DNA from: Bryobacteraceae bacterium
GTDB lineage: Bacteria; Acidobacteriota; Terriglobia; Bryobacterales; Bryobacteraceae
Direction of reading: 5' to 3'
Length of the DNA stretch: 64,000 bases
Assembly: GCA_947458745.1 (NCBI GenBank)
Contig: CANGYQ010000001.1
Span: 1 to 64,000 of the forward strand
Shown: positions 43,710 through 51,917 of the stretch, one piece after another
Numbering within the stretch: position 1 is the first letter of the stretch
Layout: each line of letters starts with the position of its first letter
The notes under the pieces: generated by a model
Seen by the model: the letters and a program-made list of their open reading frames with translations, nothing else
Database searches by the model: none
What the model was told of the DNA's origin: nothing
Program-made: the position numbers and the translations under genes

Positions 43710-45201
43710 GGGTCACTCCTTCCTCGGCAGGCCGCCCGCTCTCGGGAATGGCCGGAGCCCGGCGCGTCCCGTTCACCAACGGCAGAATCACTTTCAGGCA
43801 GGCGCCCTTCTCCACTATTTCCACTTCCAAATCGCCTCCGGCAGCACGCAGAATTGCGCGGGAGATGAAGAGGCCTAGTCCGCCGGGGTCACCGTCGCTC
43901 TTGAGCGGGTGAAACAGACGAGAAGGGTCCGGAATCCCGGGCCCCGAATCGCGCACACGGACGATCACTACCTCCCCAGCCAGTTCTGCTGCGATCCGCA
44001 ACTGCCGGGGTTCGGGCGCATCTTCCAGCACGCGGACCGCGTTGAAGGTCAGGTTGAGAAACACCTGCATCAACTGCTCCCGGTTGCCGACGACGGTGGT
44101 CAGTCCGCCGGGTAGACCCCCGACAAGCTGAATCCCGGCCTCGGAGCACATCGGCTGCAGCAGCACCCAGAGCTCTTCCAGCAGCGCGTTCAGTTCCGTC
44201 ACTTCGTGCATCCGGCGGCGGCTGAACGCCAAGTTGCTGGACGCCAGCTTTTCCACACCATCGATCAGCGTGCCCAATACTTGAAACTCGGGCTCAGCCG
44301 CCACCGCCACGGAACGACCCAAGTTGGAGTGGGCCATGGCTGCTGCTGCCGCCAGGTTGCGCACCTCGTGCGCCACCGCTCCAAGGGCCACCCGGGTCAA
44401 GCTGCCCAGCAATTCCAGACTCGCTTCCTCCCGGCTACGCAGGTTATCGGTGGCATCCCAGATCACCGCCGCCAAATTGCTGAGCCCATCCCGCTGATAA
44501 ATGGAGCACCAGACCTGGGCCACAAATGCGTGCCCGCTCCGGCGCTGCCCTTGCGCCTCCAGCATCGTGCGTAATCCGGGCGTGGAATGCTCCCGTACCA
44601 GCCCTTTTAGTACCGGTACAATCTCGCCGATCCCCAAACCCAGCAGTCCGCCAGGTTCCGCGGCAAACACCCGGGCGGCGGCCGAGTTGGCCACAGTGAT
44701 TGTACCCTCGGCGTTGACGGTCAAAATGGCCAGCGGAGTCGTGTCCATGATGGCGCGGAGTTGCTGCTCCATTTGGCGCAGGGTTTGGTCTTGCTGCTCG
44801 CGTTCGGCCAAGTGCGCCATGATGAGCCGCCGGTTGCGCATGATCTCGCCAAAGAACAGCGCCGGAAAGGTAAGCCCCACTGCGACAAGAAACAAACGGA
44901 CTTCCATGCCTGGGTCGCCGGCAAAGGGCGCAAATGCTTCTCGCAAGACGGAGCAGCCGATGCCGAGAATCACGATCTCGGTCCGGTGCAGTGCCACGGC
45001 GCCGGCGATCATCGGGAAGATGTAGAGGAAACCCAGGCCGCTGTTCTGAACCACCATCCAGTCGATCAGCGCATTCATCGCTACCAGCCCGACGGCGGTC
45101 AGCCGGGCCAGTTGGCGCCGTTTCAGTGCCCATTCCAAGCCCTGGTCCAGGGCCCGGGAGAAGGCCCCAAAAGACGGTTCTGTACTAGGACTGAGGCTCA
45201 T
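43702..45201 (-). CDS. Membrane PAS-domain sensor histidine kinase
   Basis: A 499-residue kinase. Hydrophobic helices at about 31-52, 56-75, 77-95 and 102-120, a coiled linker, a PAS domain (about 143-255: QLRAIMDTTPLAILTVNAEG), a HisKA-like helix with phosphoacceptor His278 (VAHEVRN), and an HATPase_c domain with NLTFNAVRVL, DSGPGIPDPSRLF and GGLGLFISRAI. It starts 150 nt from the divergent PEP-CTERM gene, sharing a low-GC divergent promoter region, and is co-transcribed with the NarL-type regulator. The target is probably its own regulator. Confidence 0.92.
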   Translation of the reverse strand: MSLSPSTEPSFGAFSRALDQGLEWALKRRQLARLTAVGLVAMNALIDWMVVQNSGLGFLYIFPMIAGAVALHRTEIVILGIGCSVLREAFAPFAGDPGMEVRLFLVAVGLTFPALFFGEIMRNRRLIMAHLAEREQQDQTLRQMEQQLRAIMDTTPLAILTVNAEGTITVANSAAARVFAAEPGGLLGLGIGEIVPVLKGLVREHSTPGLRTMLEAQGQRRSGHAFVAQVWCSIYQRDGLSNLAAVIWDATDNLRSREEASLELLGSLTRVALGAVAHEVRNLAAAAAMAHSNLGRSVAVAAEPEFQVLGTLIDGVEKLASSNLAFSRRRMHEVTELNALLEELWVLLQPMCSEAGIQLVGGLPGGLTTVVGNREQLMQVFLNLTFNAVRVLEDAPEPRQLRIAAELAGEVVIVRVRDSGPGIPDPSRLFHPLKSDGDPGGLGLFISRAILRAAGGDLEVEIVEKGACLKVILPLVNGTRRAPAIPESGRPAEEGVTHA

Positions 45202-45350
45202 GCAAGCATCCGTAAAACATTGTATTTAAAAGACAAGCCATCAAAAGATAGCTTTCGAAGATCCGGTCTCATCCGCGAGACTCGATTCAGGGAACAGGCC
45301 AGACACCTTCTGGAAAGACTCCCAGAATGATTATCGGAGGCAAAATACAA

Positions 45351-46103
45351 ATGAAACAAAATAATCTACTCAGCCGTTCTCTTTTCGTAGCGGCTACCTT
45401 GATGGCCGCCGCTCTACCTTCTCAGGCCACCCTGATGAGCTGGAACTATGTCGGGCCGGCCAATCAAATGATTGCCAAGCTGACGCCCACCAATGCTGGC
45501 GCCACCCTGGCCCACAACGGCACCGTCAAAGTAGCCATCGATTTCCTGCCGGCCAGCATCTCAGCTCTGGATACGGGGAACGTCAACCTGACGTTTAGCC
45601 TCAGTTCCTCCAGCAAGGGCACTTCGAACGGTGTCGTGGCGCAGGAAGGATTCACCGGATACCTACTCTTCACCTACGTGGGACCGACGAACGCCACCTG
45701 GACTAAGAATGATGTCGTCCTGAAAGCGGACGTGAAGTCGGCCGCAGGAACGTCCTTCTCCGGCACCACTGGCGGAACCACGCTGGCGGGCGGCGGCTCG
45801 GGCGACTACCTGAGCATTGTCTATTCATCTGGCAACACCCAGGTCAAAAACTTCCTGAAGTCACAGGGCACATATGACGCCGACTTCTCGCAGAGCCTGA
45901 CCAGCACCGGCCTGAAAGGCAACAACGTATTCTTGAACGGTACCACCAAGTTCATCTCGGGTTCCAAGACCAAGAATCAGGTGATCAACTTCTCCAACAC
46001 CTCCGGTGGCTTCAACATCGACACGCCGGTGCCGGAACCCGCAACCTACGCTTCGATGGGCGGCGCACTGCTGGCCCTGGGTCTCTTCTTCCGCCGCAAA
46101 TAG
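45351..46103 (+). CDS. PEP-CTERM sorting-domain protein
   Basis: A 250-residue secreted protein. The start at 45351 is preceded by CGGAGG and gives a signal peptide (NLLSRSLFVAATLMAAALPSQA). The mature part is Gly/Ser/Thr-rich and of beta character (SLSSSSKGTSNGVV, SGTTGGTTLAGGGSGDY). The C-terminus carries VPEPATYAS, a hydrophobic helix and RRK, the PEP-CTERM tripartite signal processed by exosortase. Such proteins are delivered to extracellular matrix or polysaccharide. It is divergent from the histidine kinase. A terminator follows. Confidence 0.92.
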   Translation: MKQNNLLSRSLFVAATLMAAALPSQATLMSWNYVGPANQMIAKLTPTNAGATLAHNGTVKVAIDFLPASISALDTGNVNLTFSLSSSSKGTSNGVVAQEGFTGYLLFTYVGPTNATWTKNDVVLKADVKSAAGTSFSGTTGGTTLAGGGSGDYLSIVYSSGNTQVKNFLKSQGTYDADFSQSLTSTGLKGNNVFLNGTTKFISGSKTKNQVINFSNTSGGFNIDTPVPEPATYASMGGALLALGLFFRRK

Positions 46104-46149
46104 GTGACGACTATCGACTAGGACCCTTTCAGTTCGCTCATCGCTCCTT

Positions 46150-46199
46150 GGGGCGGGTTTCGCTGACCCGCCCCGCTCCTCTTATGGGGAGCGATTTTG
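46150..46199 (+). terminator. Two hairpins, the second a good intrinsic terminator
   Basis: GGGGCGGGT-N7-ACCCGCCCC (46150-46174) is followed by CGCTCC-N8-GGAGCG and ATTTTGT (46174-46199). The T-rich tail follows the second stem on the plus strand, so it terminates the PEP-CTERM gene; the first hairpin could also serve the convergent WD40 gene. Confidence 0.75.
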
Positions 46200-46222
46200 T
46201 CGTTTCAGCCCCGCAGTAGAGG

Positions 46223-47134
46223 CTAGGCCTTCGGGGCGGCGGCCCAGATGTGAACCGTCTTTTCCGCGTCGGCCACCGCCACCCAGCGGGCGTCGGGCGA
46301 GATAGCCACCGATTGCACGCGGTGCCTGGCCGGCAAGGTGCGCAGGACCGACCGGCTGGGCACATCCCACACCAGCACCTTGACCGGGTTCTTCACCGTC
46401 ACGTCATCAAAGCCACCGGCCACCAGTACCCGGCCTTGGGGTGCCAGAGCCAGCGCCGTGATCATCTCCGGTTGACCATTCAGCGCCGCCACCTTCTTCC
46501 AGCCGCCCGTCTCAAAGACATGGATGGTGCGATCCGCGCCCGCTGCCCCAAAGAAGCGGCCATCCGGCGAAAAGACCAACGCGAACATCGCCACCGGCAA
46601 CTCCTCAATGGCCGCTACCTGCTTGCCCGTGCCCGTATGCCACACCCGGATTACCGTATCGGTGTTGGCCCCCACCAGCAGGCTGCTGTCGGGAGAAAAC
46701 AGGAGGCCGGAGTTGCCCAAGCCATCGGGCAGCACCTGGCGTTGAGTACCGGTGGCCAAGTCCCACAGACGGATGGAGTTCTCCGCTTCCGCATTGCTGG
46801 CCAACGTCTTGCCGTCAGGCGAGATGGCCAGTTCTCCAGGCGCAACGGACAGCGCGGGCAGCCGGTGCCGCATCTCGCCGGACTTCAGCTCCCAGACCTT
46901 GATCACTTTTTCCGGCCCGGAGGCGGCCAACAGTTTCCGGTCTGGCGACAGCGTCAGGCCGCGCAAGTCGTCCTTACTCCAGGGGATCGTCCGCTGCAAT
47001 GTGCCGGTCTGCGCATCCCAGAACCGGACTTGGCCATCCTGGCAAACCCCCATCAGCGAAGCACCATCCGCCGTGAAGGCGACTTGCCTGACCACCGCTT
47101 CCGCGGTGAGTATCCGCTCTGGAGTGTCGGCCAT
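46223..47134 (-). CDS. WD40-repeat protein
   Basis: A 303-residue protein made of about seven WD40 blades of 40 residues each, recognisable from repeats such as SPDGKTLASN, IRVWHTGTGKQ, SPDGRFFGAAG and VAISPDARWVAV. No signal peptide is evident, so it is cytoplasmic or has an unrecognised export route. WD40 propellers are protein-binding scaffolds. Its start overlaps the stop of the dioxygenase by 1 nt (same operon). Confidence 0.88.
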   Translation of the reverse strand: MADTPERILTAEAVVRQVAFTADGASLMGVCQDGQVRFWDAQTGTLQRTIPWSKDDLRGLTLSPDRKLLAASGPEKVIKVWELKSGEMRHRLPALSVAPGELAISPDGKTLASNAEAENSIRLWDLATGTQRQVLPDGLGNSGLLFSPDSSLLVGANTDTVIRVWHTGTGKQVAAIEELPVAMFALVFSPDGRFFGAAGADRTIHVFETGGWKKVAALNGQPEMITALALAPQGRVLVAGGFDDVTVKNPVKVLVWDVPSRSVLRTLPARHRVQSVAISPDARWVAVADAEKTVHIWAAAPKA

Positions 47135-47772
47135 TACGCCGTCTCCAGGCAGATGTCGAAGGTGATGGCGGCGCGGGGCGCTCCAGGGCCCTCATAGAGA
47201 GAAACCGGGCGTACCAGTTCGCGGTTGTGAACGATGTTGCGCTTCGCGAACTTCTTGTCCGGGTCACCTTCAAAGAAGGGATCAGTGGCGAAGTAGGCCT
47301 GCGTCACCAGCGTCTTGTGGCCAGGCGCGGAGATCAGGTAGTGGATGTGCTGTGCCGGCCGGTCGTCATAATGACCGGGCAGAATGGTCTCGACACTGTA
47401 AAGGCCCTTTTCATCGGCGGTGAGCTGGCTGCGGTACTTGAAGCCCACCAGGTCATAGCGGCCGTGGTGATCCGAGTGCCAGATGTCGATCTTGACGCCC
47501 TCCACCAACTGCCCCTTGGTGTTCACCACCTTGCCCGCAACGGTAAGCGGAAAACCGGGGTCACCCGCCGGGCGCAGTTGCTTCATGTTCGGGGCGCCCT
47601 TCTTGTAGAACGGCCCCAACACCTCACGCGCCGTCGGCTTCTGCGCGGCGGCTTCGGCGGCTTGCCAGGCGGCGAACAGCTTCGTCTGCGACATGGCGGC
47701 ACCGGAGAGCAGCAGCCCGCGGCTAATGCAGCTTTCCAGCGCCTGGCGGCGTGTGAGGCCAGAAAATTTCAT
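47134..47772 (-). CDS. Intradiol ring-cleavage dioxygenase-like protein with twin-Arg-like leader
   Basis: 212 residues starting MKFSGLTRRQALES, preceded by GGAAGG. The leader with paired Arg and GLLLSGAAM suggests Tat-type export. The Fe(III) ligands of intradiol dioxygenases are in place: Tyr106 (HHGRYD), Tyr135 (PGHYDDRP) and His142/His144 (QHIHYLI). Family enzymes cleave catechol or protocatechuate between the hydroxyls. This is a short, exported version; many such acidobacterial proteins lack a proven substrate. It precedes the WD40 gene. Confidence 0.85.
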   Translation of the reverse strand: MKFSGLTRRQALESCISRGLLLSGAAMSQTKLFAAWQAAEAAAQKPTAREVLGPFYKKGAPNMKQLRPAGDPGFPLTVAGKVVNTKGQLVEGVKIDIWHSDHHGRYDLVGFKYRSQLTADEKGLYSVETILPGHYDDRPAQHIHYLISAPGHKTLVTQAYFATDPFFEGDPDKKFAKRNIVHNRELVRPVSLYEGPGAPRAAITFDICLETA

Positions 47773-47822
47773 GCCTTCCAGTATCGCATTTGGCACAAAA
47801 GCAAGGTCGGCATCGCAGAAGC

Positions 47823-47853
47823 TTGACCCGTACTTAGGTACGGAGCTTACAGT
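47823..47853 (+). promoter_or_regulatory. MerR-type promoter with 19-bp spacer and CCGTAC-TTAG-GTACGG dyad
   Basis: A -35 TTGACC (47823-47828) and a -10 TACAGT (47848-47853) are separated by exactly 19 bp, the over-long spacer of MerR-controlled promoters. The spacer dyad is 47828-47843. The half-sites CCGTAC and GTACGG with a 4-bp gap match the Hg-type MerR operator. The TonB receptor ATG lies 10 nt after the -10, so the transcript would be leaderless or nearly so; there is no Shine-Dalgarno. No merR gene is in the window. Confidence 0.6.
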
Positions 47854-47862
47854 GATCTAAGC

Positions 47863-50070
47863 ATGTGGCCTACACCCCAAGGTTCCGCTCACGTTCCGCT
47901 TTGGCCCGGCGCGCGATCATGCTGGCTGGTTCTGCTTCTTGCTGCCTCTGGCTCTCGCGGCTTGGTGGTGGCGCAACAAACACCGGATCGGCCAGCCACC
48001 CTAAAGGTGGAAGTGAAGTCCGATACCGGCCCCGTGGCCGAAGCCCGAGTGTCAGCCAATGGCATTGTGCGCACCACGGACCGTGACGGTGTGTCACTGA
48101 TCCCGGTGGCTCTGGGTAAAGTTTCGCTGTCGGTGACCAAGGCTGGCTTTCTGCCTGAAGCGTCGGCCCTCACGGTGGACCAAGCCCGAGTGTGGGAAGT
48201 GACGGTAAAGCTGGAACCGGATGAAGCCGCCGAGCAAGAGATCACCGTGTACGCCACCAGAACCAACACCCGCCTTCAGGACTCCCCCACCCGCGTTGAA
48301 GTGATGAATGGCGAAGAGATTGAAGAGAAGATCATGATGACGCCCGGCGACATCGTGATGCTGTTGAATGAGATGGGCGGCATGCGGGTTCAGACAACGT
48401 CGCCAGGCCTGGGTGCCGCCGCCGTTCGCATCCAAGGTATGCGGGGGCGATATACACGCTTTCTGTCCGACGGGTTGCCGCTGTTCGGTCAGCAGGGCGG
48501 GGGCCTCGGACTGTTGCAGGTACCTCCCACGGATCTGGCCCAAGTGGAGGTGATCAAAGGCGTGTCATCCGCCCTCTACGGCGCTGGCGCGATGGGCGGT
48601 GTGGTCAACCTCACCTCCCGCCGGCCCGGTGACCAGCCAGACTTGGACTTGATCGTTAACCGCTCCACGCTAGGTGCCACCGACTTCTCGTCCTTCCTGG
48701 CGCGGAAACTGACGCGCGGTTGGGGCGGGTCCTTTCTCGGGGGCGGCCATTTTCAGCAGGGGAACGATCGCGACGGCGATGGCTGGGCGGACTTGGCTGC
48801 CTATCGCCGGGGGATTGCGCGCCCTCGCGCGTACTGGGATGGAGGTGAGGGCCGGACGGGGTTTATCACCGCCGGCTACACGTACGAAAGCCGGGAAGGG
48901 GGGACGCTACCGGGGCGCGTGCTGGCTGCCACCGGCGGGCCCTATCGCGAGTCTCTGCTGACGCGTCGTTACGATTTGGGCGGTAGCTTCCAGTTCCTGA
49001 TGGGTCGCAAGTACGCCGTCACATCCCGGTTCTCCACTTCCCGCCAGGACCACCAACATCAGTTCGGCGAAGTACCCGAGCGGGACCGCCACGAAATGTT
49101 GTTTGGCGAAGTCTCCGTGCGTGGCACCAACGGACGGAACACCTGGGTGGCGGGCGCGGCGGCGGACCGGGACGCTTACCGCCCATGGAGCCTGCCCCGG
49201 TTCGGCTACACCTACGTCACCCCAGGCATCTTTGCGCAGGATGACCTCGACTTAACGCCTTGGCTTTCACTTTCCGTCAGCGCCCGCGCCGACTTTCATA
49301 GCCAATACGGCACCTTCTTCAGCCCGCGCGTCTCCGGTCTGATTCGTTGGGCCGGTTGGACCAGCCGATTGTCGGCGGGCCAGGGTTTCTTTGCGCCGAC
49401 ACCGCTCACCGAAGAGACCGAAGCTGCTGGGCTTACGCGTCTGGCGATCCCTGCGCGGCTTCAGCCCGAGCGCGGACGCAGTGCTTCCGTCGACCTGACC
49501 CGCACAGTCGGCCCGGGAACCTATTCGATGGTGGCCTTCGCTTCCCAAGTCGCCCATCCCATCTTCGTCAATCGGCAGACCCATTACGCCCTGGTGAATC
49601 TGACCCAGCCTTCGTCCAATCGCGGTCTCGAGTTTCTCGGCACTTGGCGCAAGGCACCGATCGCTGTCACCGCCAGCTACACCTTCGTTCAATCACGCGA
49701 AACGGAACCCGGAAAGGGCCGGGCCGACGTTCCGCTGACTCCGCGCCACAGTTTGGGCGTGGTGGGTATGTGGGAAAAGGAAGACGTGGGACGAATTGGA
49801 CTGGAGGCGTACTACACCGGAAGACAGCGACTGGAGGAGAATCCCTACCGCTGGCAGTCGCAGCCCTACTACACCTTTGGCGTGCTCGGAGAAAAGCGAT
49901 TCGGCCCCGTGCGTCTGTTCTTGAATATCGAAAACCTGACCGATGTCCGTCAAACGCGCTGGGATCCGATGCTGAGACCCAGCCGTGGTCTCGATGGCCG
50001 CTGGACCGTCGATGCCTGGGCACCGCTGGATGGCCGGGTGATCAATGGCGGCGTGCGGCTGAAGTTCTAA
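47863..50070 (+). CDS. TonB-dependent receptor behind a MerR-type promoter
   Basis: A 735-residue outer-membrane receptor. Signal-like segment at about 16-38, then a carboxypeptidase-regulatory-like domain (KVEVKSDTGPVAEARVSANG, about 45-115), a plug (about 115-245) with ITVYATRTNTRLQDSPTRVEV-like TonB-box region, VRIQGMRGRYTRFLSDGLP and VIKGVSSALYGAGAMGG, and a beta-barrel ending in Phe. The plug resembles vitamin/siderophore/metal receptors. There is no Shine-Dalgarno before the ATG. A methyltransferase gene follows in the same direction. Confidence 0.9.
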   Translation: MWPTPQGSAHVPLWPGARSCWLVLLLAASGSRGLVVAQQTPDRPATLKVEVKSDTGPVAEARVSANGIVRTTDRDGVSLIPVALGKVSLSVTKAGFLPEASALTVDQARVWEVTVKLEPDEAAEQEITVYATRTNTRLQDSPTRVEVMNGEEIEEKIMMTPGDIVMLLNEMGGMRVQTTSPGLGAAAVRIQGMRGRYTRFLSDGLPLFGQQGGGLGLLQVPPTDLAQVEVIKGVSSALYGAGAMGGVVNLTSRRPGDQPDLDLIVNRSTLGATDFSSFLARKLTRGWGGSFLGGGHFQQGNDRDGDGWADLAAYRRGIARPRAYWDGGEGRTGFITAGYTYESREGGTLPGRVLAATGGPYRESLLTRRYDLGGSFQFLMGRKYAVTSRFSTSRQDHQHQFGEVPERDRHEMLFGEVSVRGTNGRNTWVAGAAADRDAYRPWSLPRFGYTYVTPGIFAQDDLDLTPWLSLSVSARADFHSQYGTFFSPRVSGLIRWAGWTSRLSAGQGFFAPTPLTEETEAAGLTRLAIPARLQPERGRSASVDLTRTVGPGTYSMVAFASQVAHPIFVNRQTHYALVNLTQPSSNRGLEFLGTWRKAPIAVTASYTFVQSRETEPGKGRADVPLTPRHSLGVVGMWEKEDVGRIGLEAYYTGRQRLEENPYRWQSQPYYTFGVLGEKRFGPVRLFLNIENLTDVRQTRWDPMLRPSRGLDGRWTVDAWAPLDGRVINGGVRLKF

Positions 50071-50126
50071 ACAAACCAGCCCGCACGGGTGTCCTTGCCT
50101 CAACCCCGGGGTGGCATGATGAGGAC

Positions 50127-50834
50127 ATGCCACACGCTACGCGCGAAGAAATCCGTGCCCGTTTTGATGGCGACGTGGAACGTTTCTCCATACTCGAAAC
50201 CGGCCAAACAACCACCATTGACGCGGCCTATGTGCTGGATCTGATCTCGGAGTGTGCGGTGGCCACCGCGCCCGGAGCCACCCGGCTGGTGGACCTGGGC
50301 TGTGGCGCGGGTAACTTTTCACTCAAGCTGGTCCAAGCGCTGCCCCTCACATCGATCACGCTGGTGGACCTCAGCCGTCCGATGCTGGACCGCGCCACTG
50401 CTCGGTTAGCCGAAGCGACGCCCGCCACCGTGACGGCACTGCAAACCGATCTGCTCCACCTGAAACTGCCACCCGCCTCGACCGACATCGTGGTGGCGGC
50501 GGCGGTACTGCATCATCTCCGGGAGGATGCGGATTGGCTGAATGTCTTCCGCGCCATCTGGGAGTCGCTCGCGCCCGGTGGGGTCTTCTTTATCTGGGAC
50601 CTGATCGACCATGACTGGCCCGGCATCCGGCAGGTAATGGCCCACCGCTATTCGCAATATCTCGAAGGGCTGGGCGGCCCGGAGTTCCGGGACAAGGTGA
50701 ACACTTACGTGGCCTATGAAGATACGCCGCGTAGTGTGCCGTTTCAGATGCAGACGCTCTCGAGCGCCGGTTTCTCAGCGGTCGAGGTGCTGCACAAACA
50801 CATATCTTTTGCCGCGCTCGCGGCCCGGAAGTAA
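50127..50834 (+). CDS. SAM-dependent methyltransferase
   Basis: 235 residues from MPHATREEIRARF, a class I methyltransferase with glycine-rich SAM motif VDLGCGAGNF at about 55-64, LVDLSRPMLDRA and DIVVAAAVLHHLREDADW (post II/III). The frame is open far upstream but that part runs through the TonB receptor gene in another frame and is not real. The substrate is unknown. The start is 56 nt after the receptor stop, so co-transcription is possible. Confidence 0.88.
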   Translation: MPHATREEIRARFDGDVERFSILETGQTTTIDAAYVLDLISECAVATAPGATRLVDLGCGAGNFSLKLVQALPLTSITLVDLSRPMLDRATARLAEATPATVTALQTDLLHLKLPPASTDIVVAAAVLHHLREDADWLNVFRAIWESLAPGGVFFIWDLIDHDWPGIRQVMAHRYSQYLEGLGGPEFRDKVNTYVAYEDTPRSVPFQMQTLSSAGFSAVEVLHKHISFAALAARK

Positions 50835-50875
50835 TTCCCTCGCTATCCTTAATCTGGTATTACTGAAGTTAAGCG

Positions 50876-51907
50876 ATGGCCGACCTAATCGCCAACTCCC
50901 ACTCCTACCGGGATCTTCTCGCTCGCCTGAAGAGCCAGATCCGCACTGCCCAGGTCCGGGCGGCCTTGGCCGTCAACCAGCAACTGGTGATGCTCTATTG
51001 GGGCATCGGCCGGGAGATCCTGGAGCGCCAACAGTCCGAAGGCTGGGGCAGCAAAGTGGTGGAGCGGCTGGCCCAGGATCTGCGCGCCGAGTTCCCGGAT
51101 ATGGGCGGTCTATCCCGGACCAACCTGCTCTACATGCGAGCCTTTGCCGAGGCTTGGCCGGATGAGGTAATTGTCCAACAGCTTGTTGGACAAATTCCCT
51201 GGGGCCACAACGTCCGCGTGATCGACTTGGTGAAGGACCGCGAAGAGCGCCTGTGGTACATCCGCGCCGCCATCGAGCAGGGCTGGAGCCGCAACGTGCT
51301 GGTGATGCAGATTGAAAGCGGCCTCTACCGGCGGCAAGGCAAAGCGATCACCAACTTTTCGGCCACCCTGCCCGCCCCACAGTCCGACCTCGCGCGGCAG
51401 TTGATCAAGGACCCTTACAACTTCGACTTTCTCACGCTCACCTCCGCCGCCCAGGAGCGCGACCTGGAGCGTGGCCTACTGGTCCATCTACGCCAGTTTC
51501 TCGTCGAGCTCGGCACGGGCTTCGCTTTCGTCGGCAGTCAGGTGCCGCTGGAAGTGGGTGGCGAGGAGTTCAAGCTGGACTTACTGTTCTACCACTTGAA
51601 GCTGCGTTGCTTCTGCGTGATCGACCTGAAGATGAAGCCCTTCAAGCCCGAGTACGCGGGCAAGATGAACTTCTACCTGGCCGCCGTCGATGACCTGCTC
51701 CGCCACCCGCAGGATCAGCCTTCCATCGGGCTCATCCTTTGCCGGACCAAAAACCGCATCATTGCTGAGTACGCGCTCCGGAACCTCAGCACTCCCATGG
51801 GCATCTCCGAGTTCCGTCACCTGGAGCAGCTGCCGGAGCAACTGCAAGGGACCTTGCCCACCATTGAAGAGATTGAGGCGGAGTTGGGCAGGGTCGAGAT
51901 CAGCTAG
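50876..51907 (+). CDS. YhcG/DUF1016 PD-(D/E)XK nuclease-domain protein
   Basis: A 343-residue protein with the two-part YhcG plan. The N-terminal DUF1016 helical domain (YRDLLARLKSQIRTAQVRAA, QLVMLYWGIGREI) is followed by a C-terminal PD-(D/E)XK domain with LDLLFYH and VIDLK around 235-255, the predicted catalytic Asp and Asp-x-Lys. Relatives are found near restriction systems and mobile elements and are suspected in defence or DNA processing. Here it stands alone between a methyltransferase and the ADOP gene, with no restriction partner visible. Confidence 0.85.
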   Translation: MADLIANSHSYRDLLARLKSQIRTAQVRAALAVNQQLVMLYWGIGREILERQQSEGWGSKVVERLAQDLRAEFPDMGGLSRTNLLYMRAFAEAWPDEVIVQQLVGQIPWGHNVRVIDLVKDREERLWYIRAAIEQGWSRNVLVMQIESGLYRRQGKAITNFSATLPAPQSDLARQLIKDPYNFDFLTLTSAAQERDLERGLLVHLRQFLVELGTGFAFVGSQVPLEVGGEEFKLDLLFYHLKLRCFCVIDLKMKPFKPEYAGKMNFYLAAVDDLLRHPQDQPSIGLILCRTKNRIIAEYALRNLSTPMGISEFRHLEQLPEQLQGTLPTIEEIEAELGRVEIS

Positions 51908-51917
51908 CTGGCTCCAC

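Noticed and set aside
45202-45350. Sigma-54 promoter in the kinase/PEP-CTERM divergent gap
   Set aside because: No GG-N10-GC element with acceptable context was found in either direction.
49347-50834. A long fusion of TonB receptor sequence and methyltransferase
   Set aside because: The first half is an out-of-frame reading of the receptor gene; only the part from 50127 has methyltransferase motifs and a sensible start.
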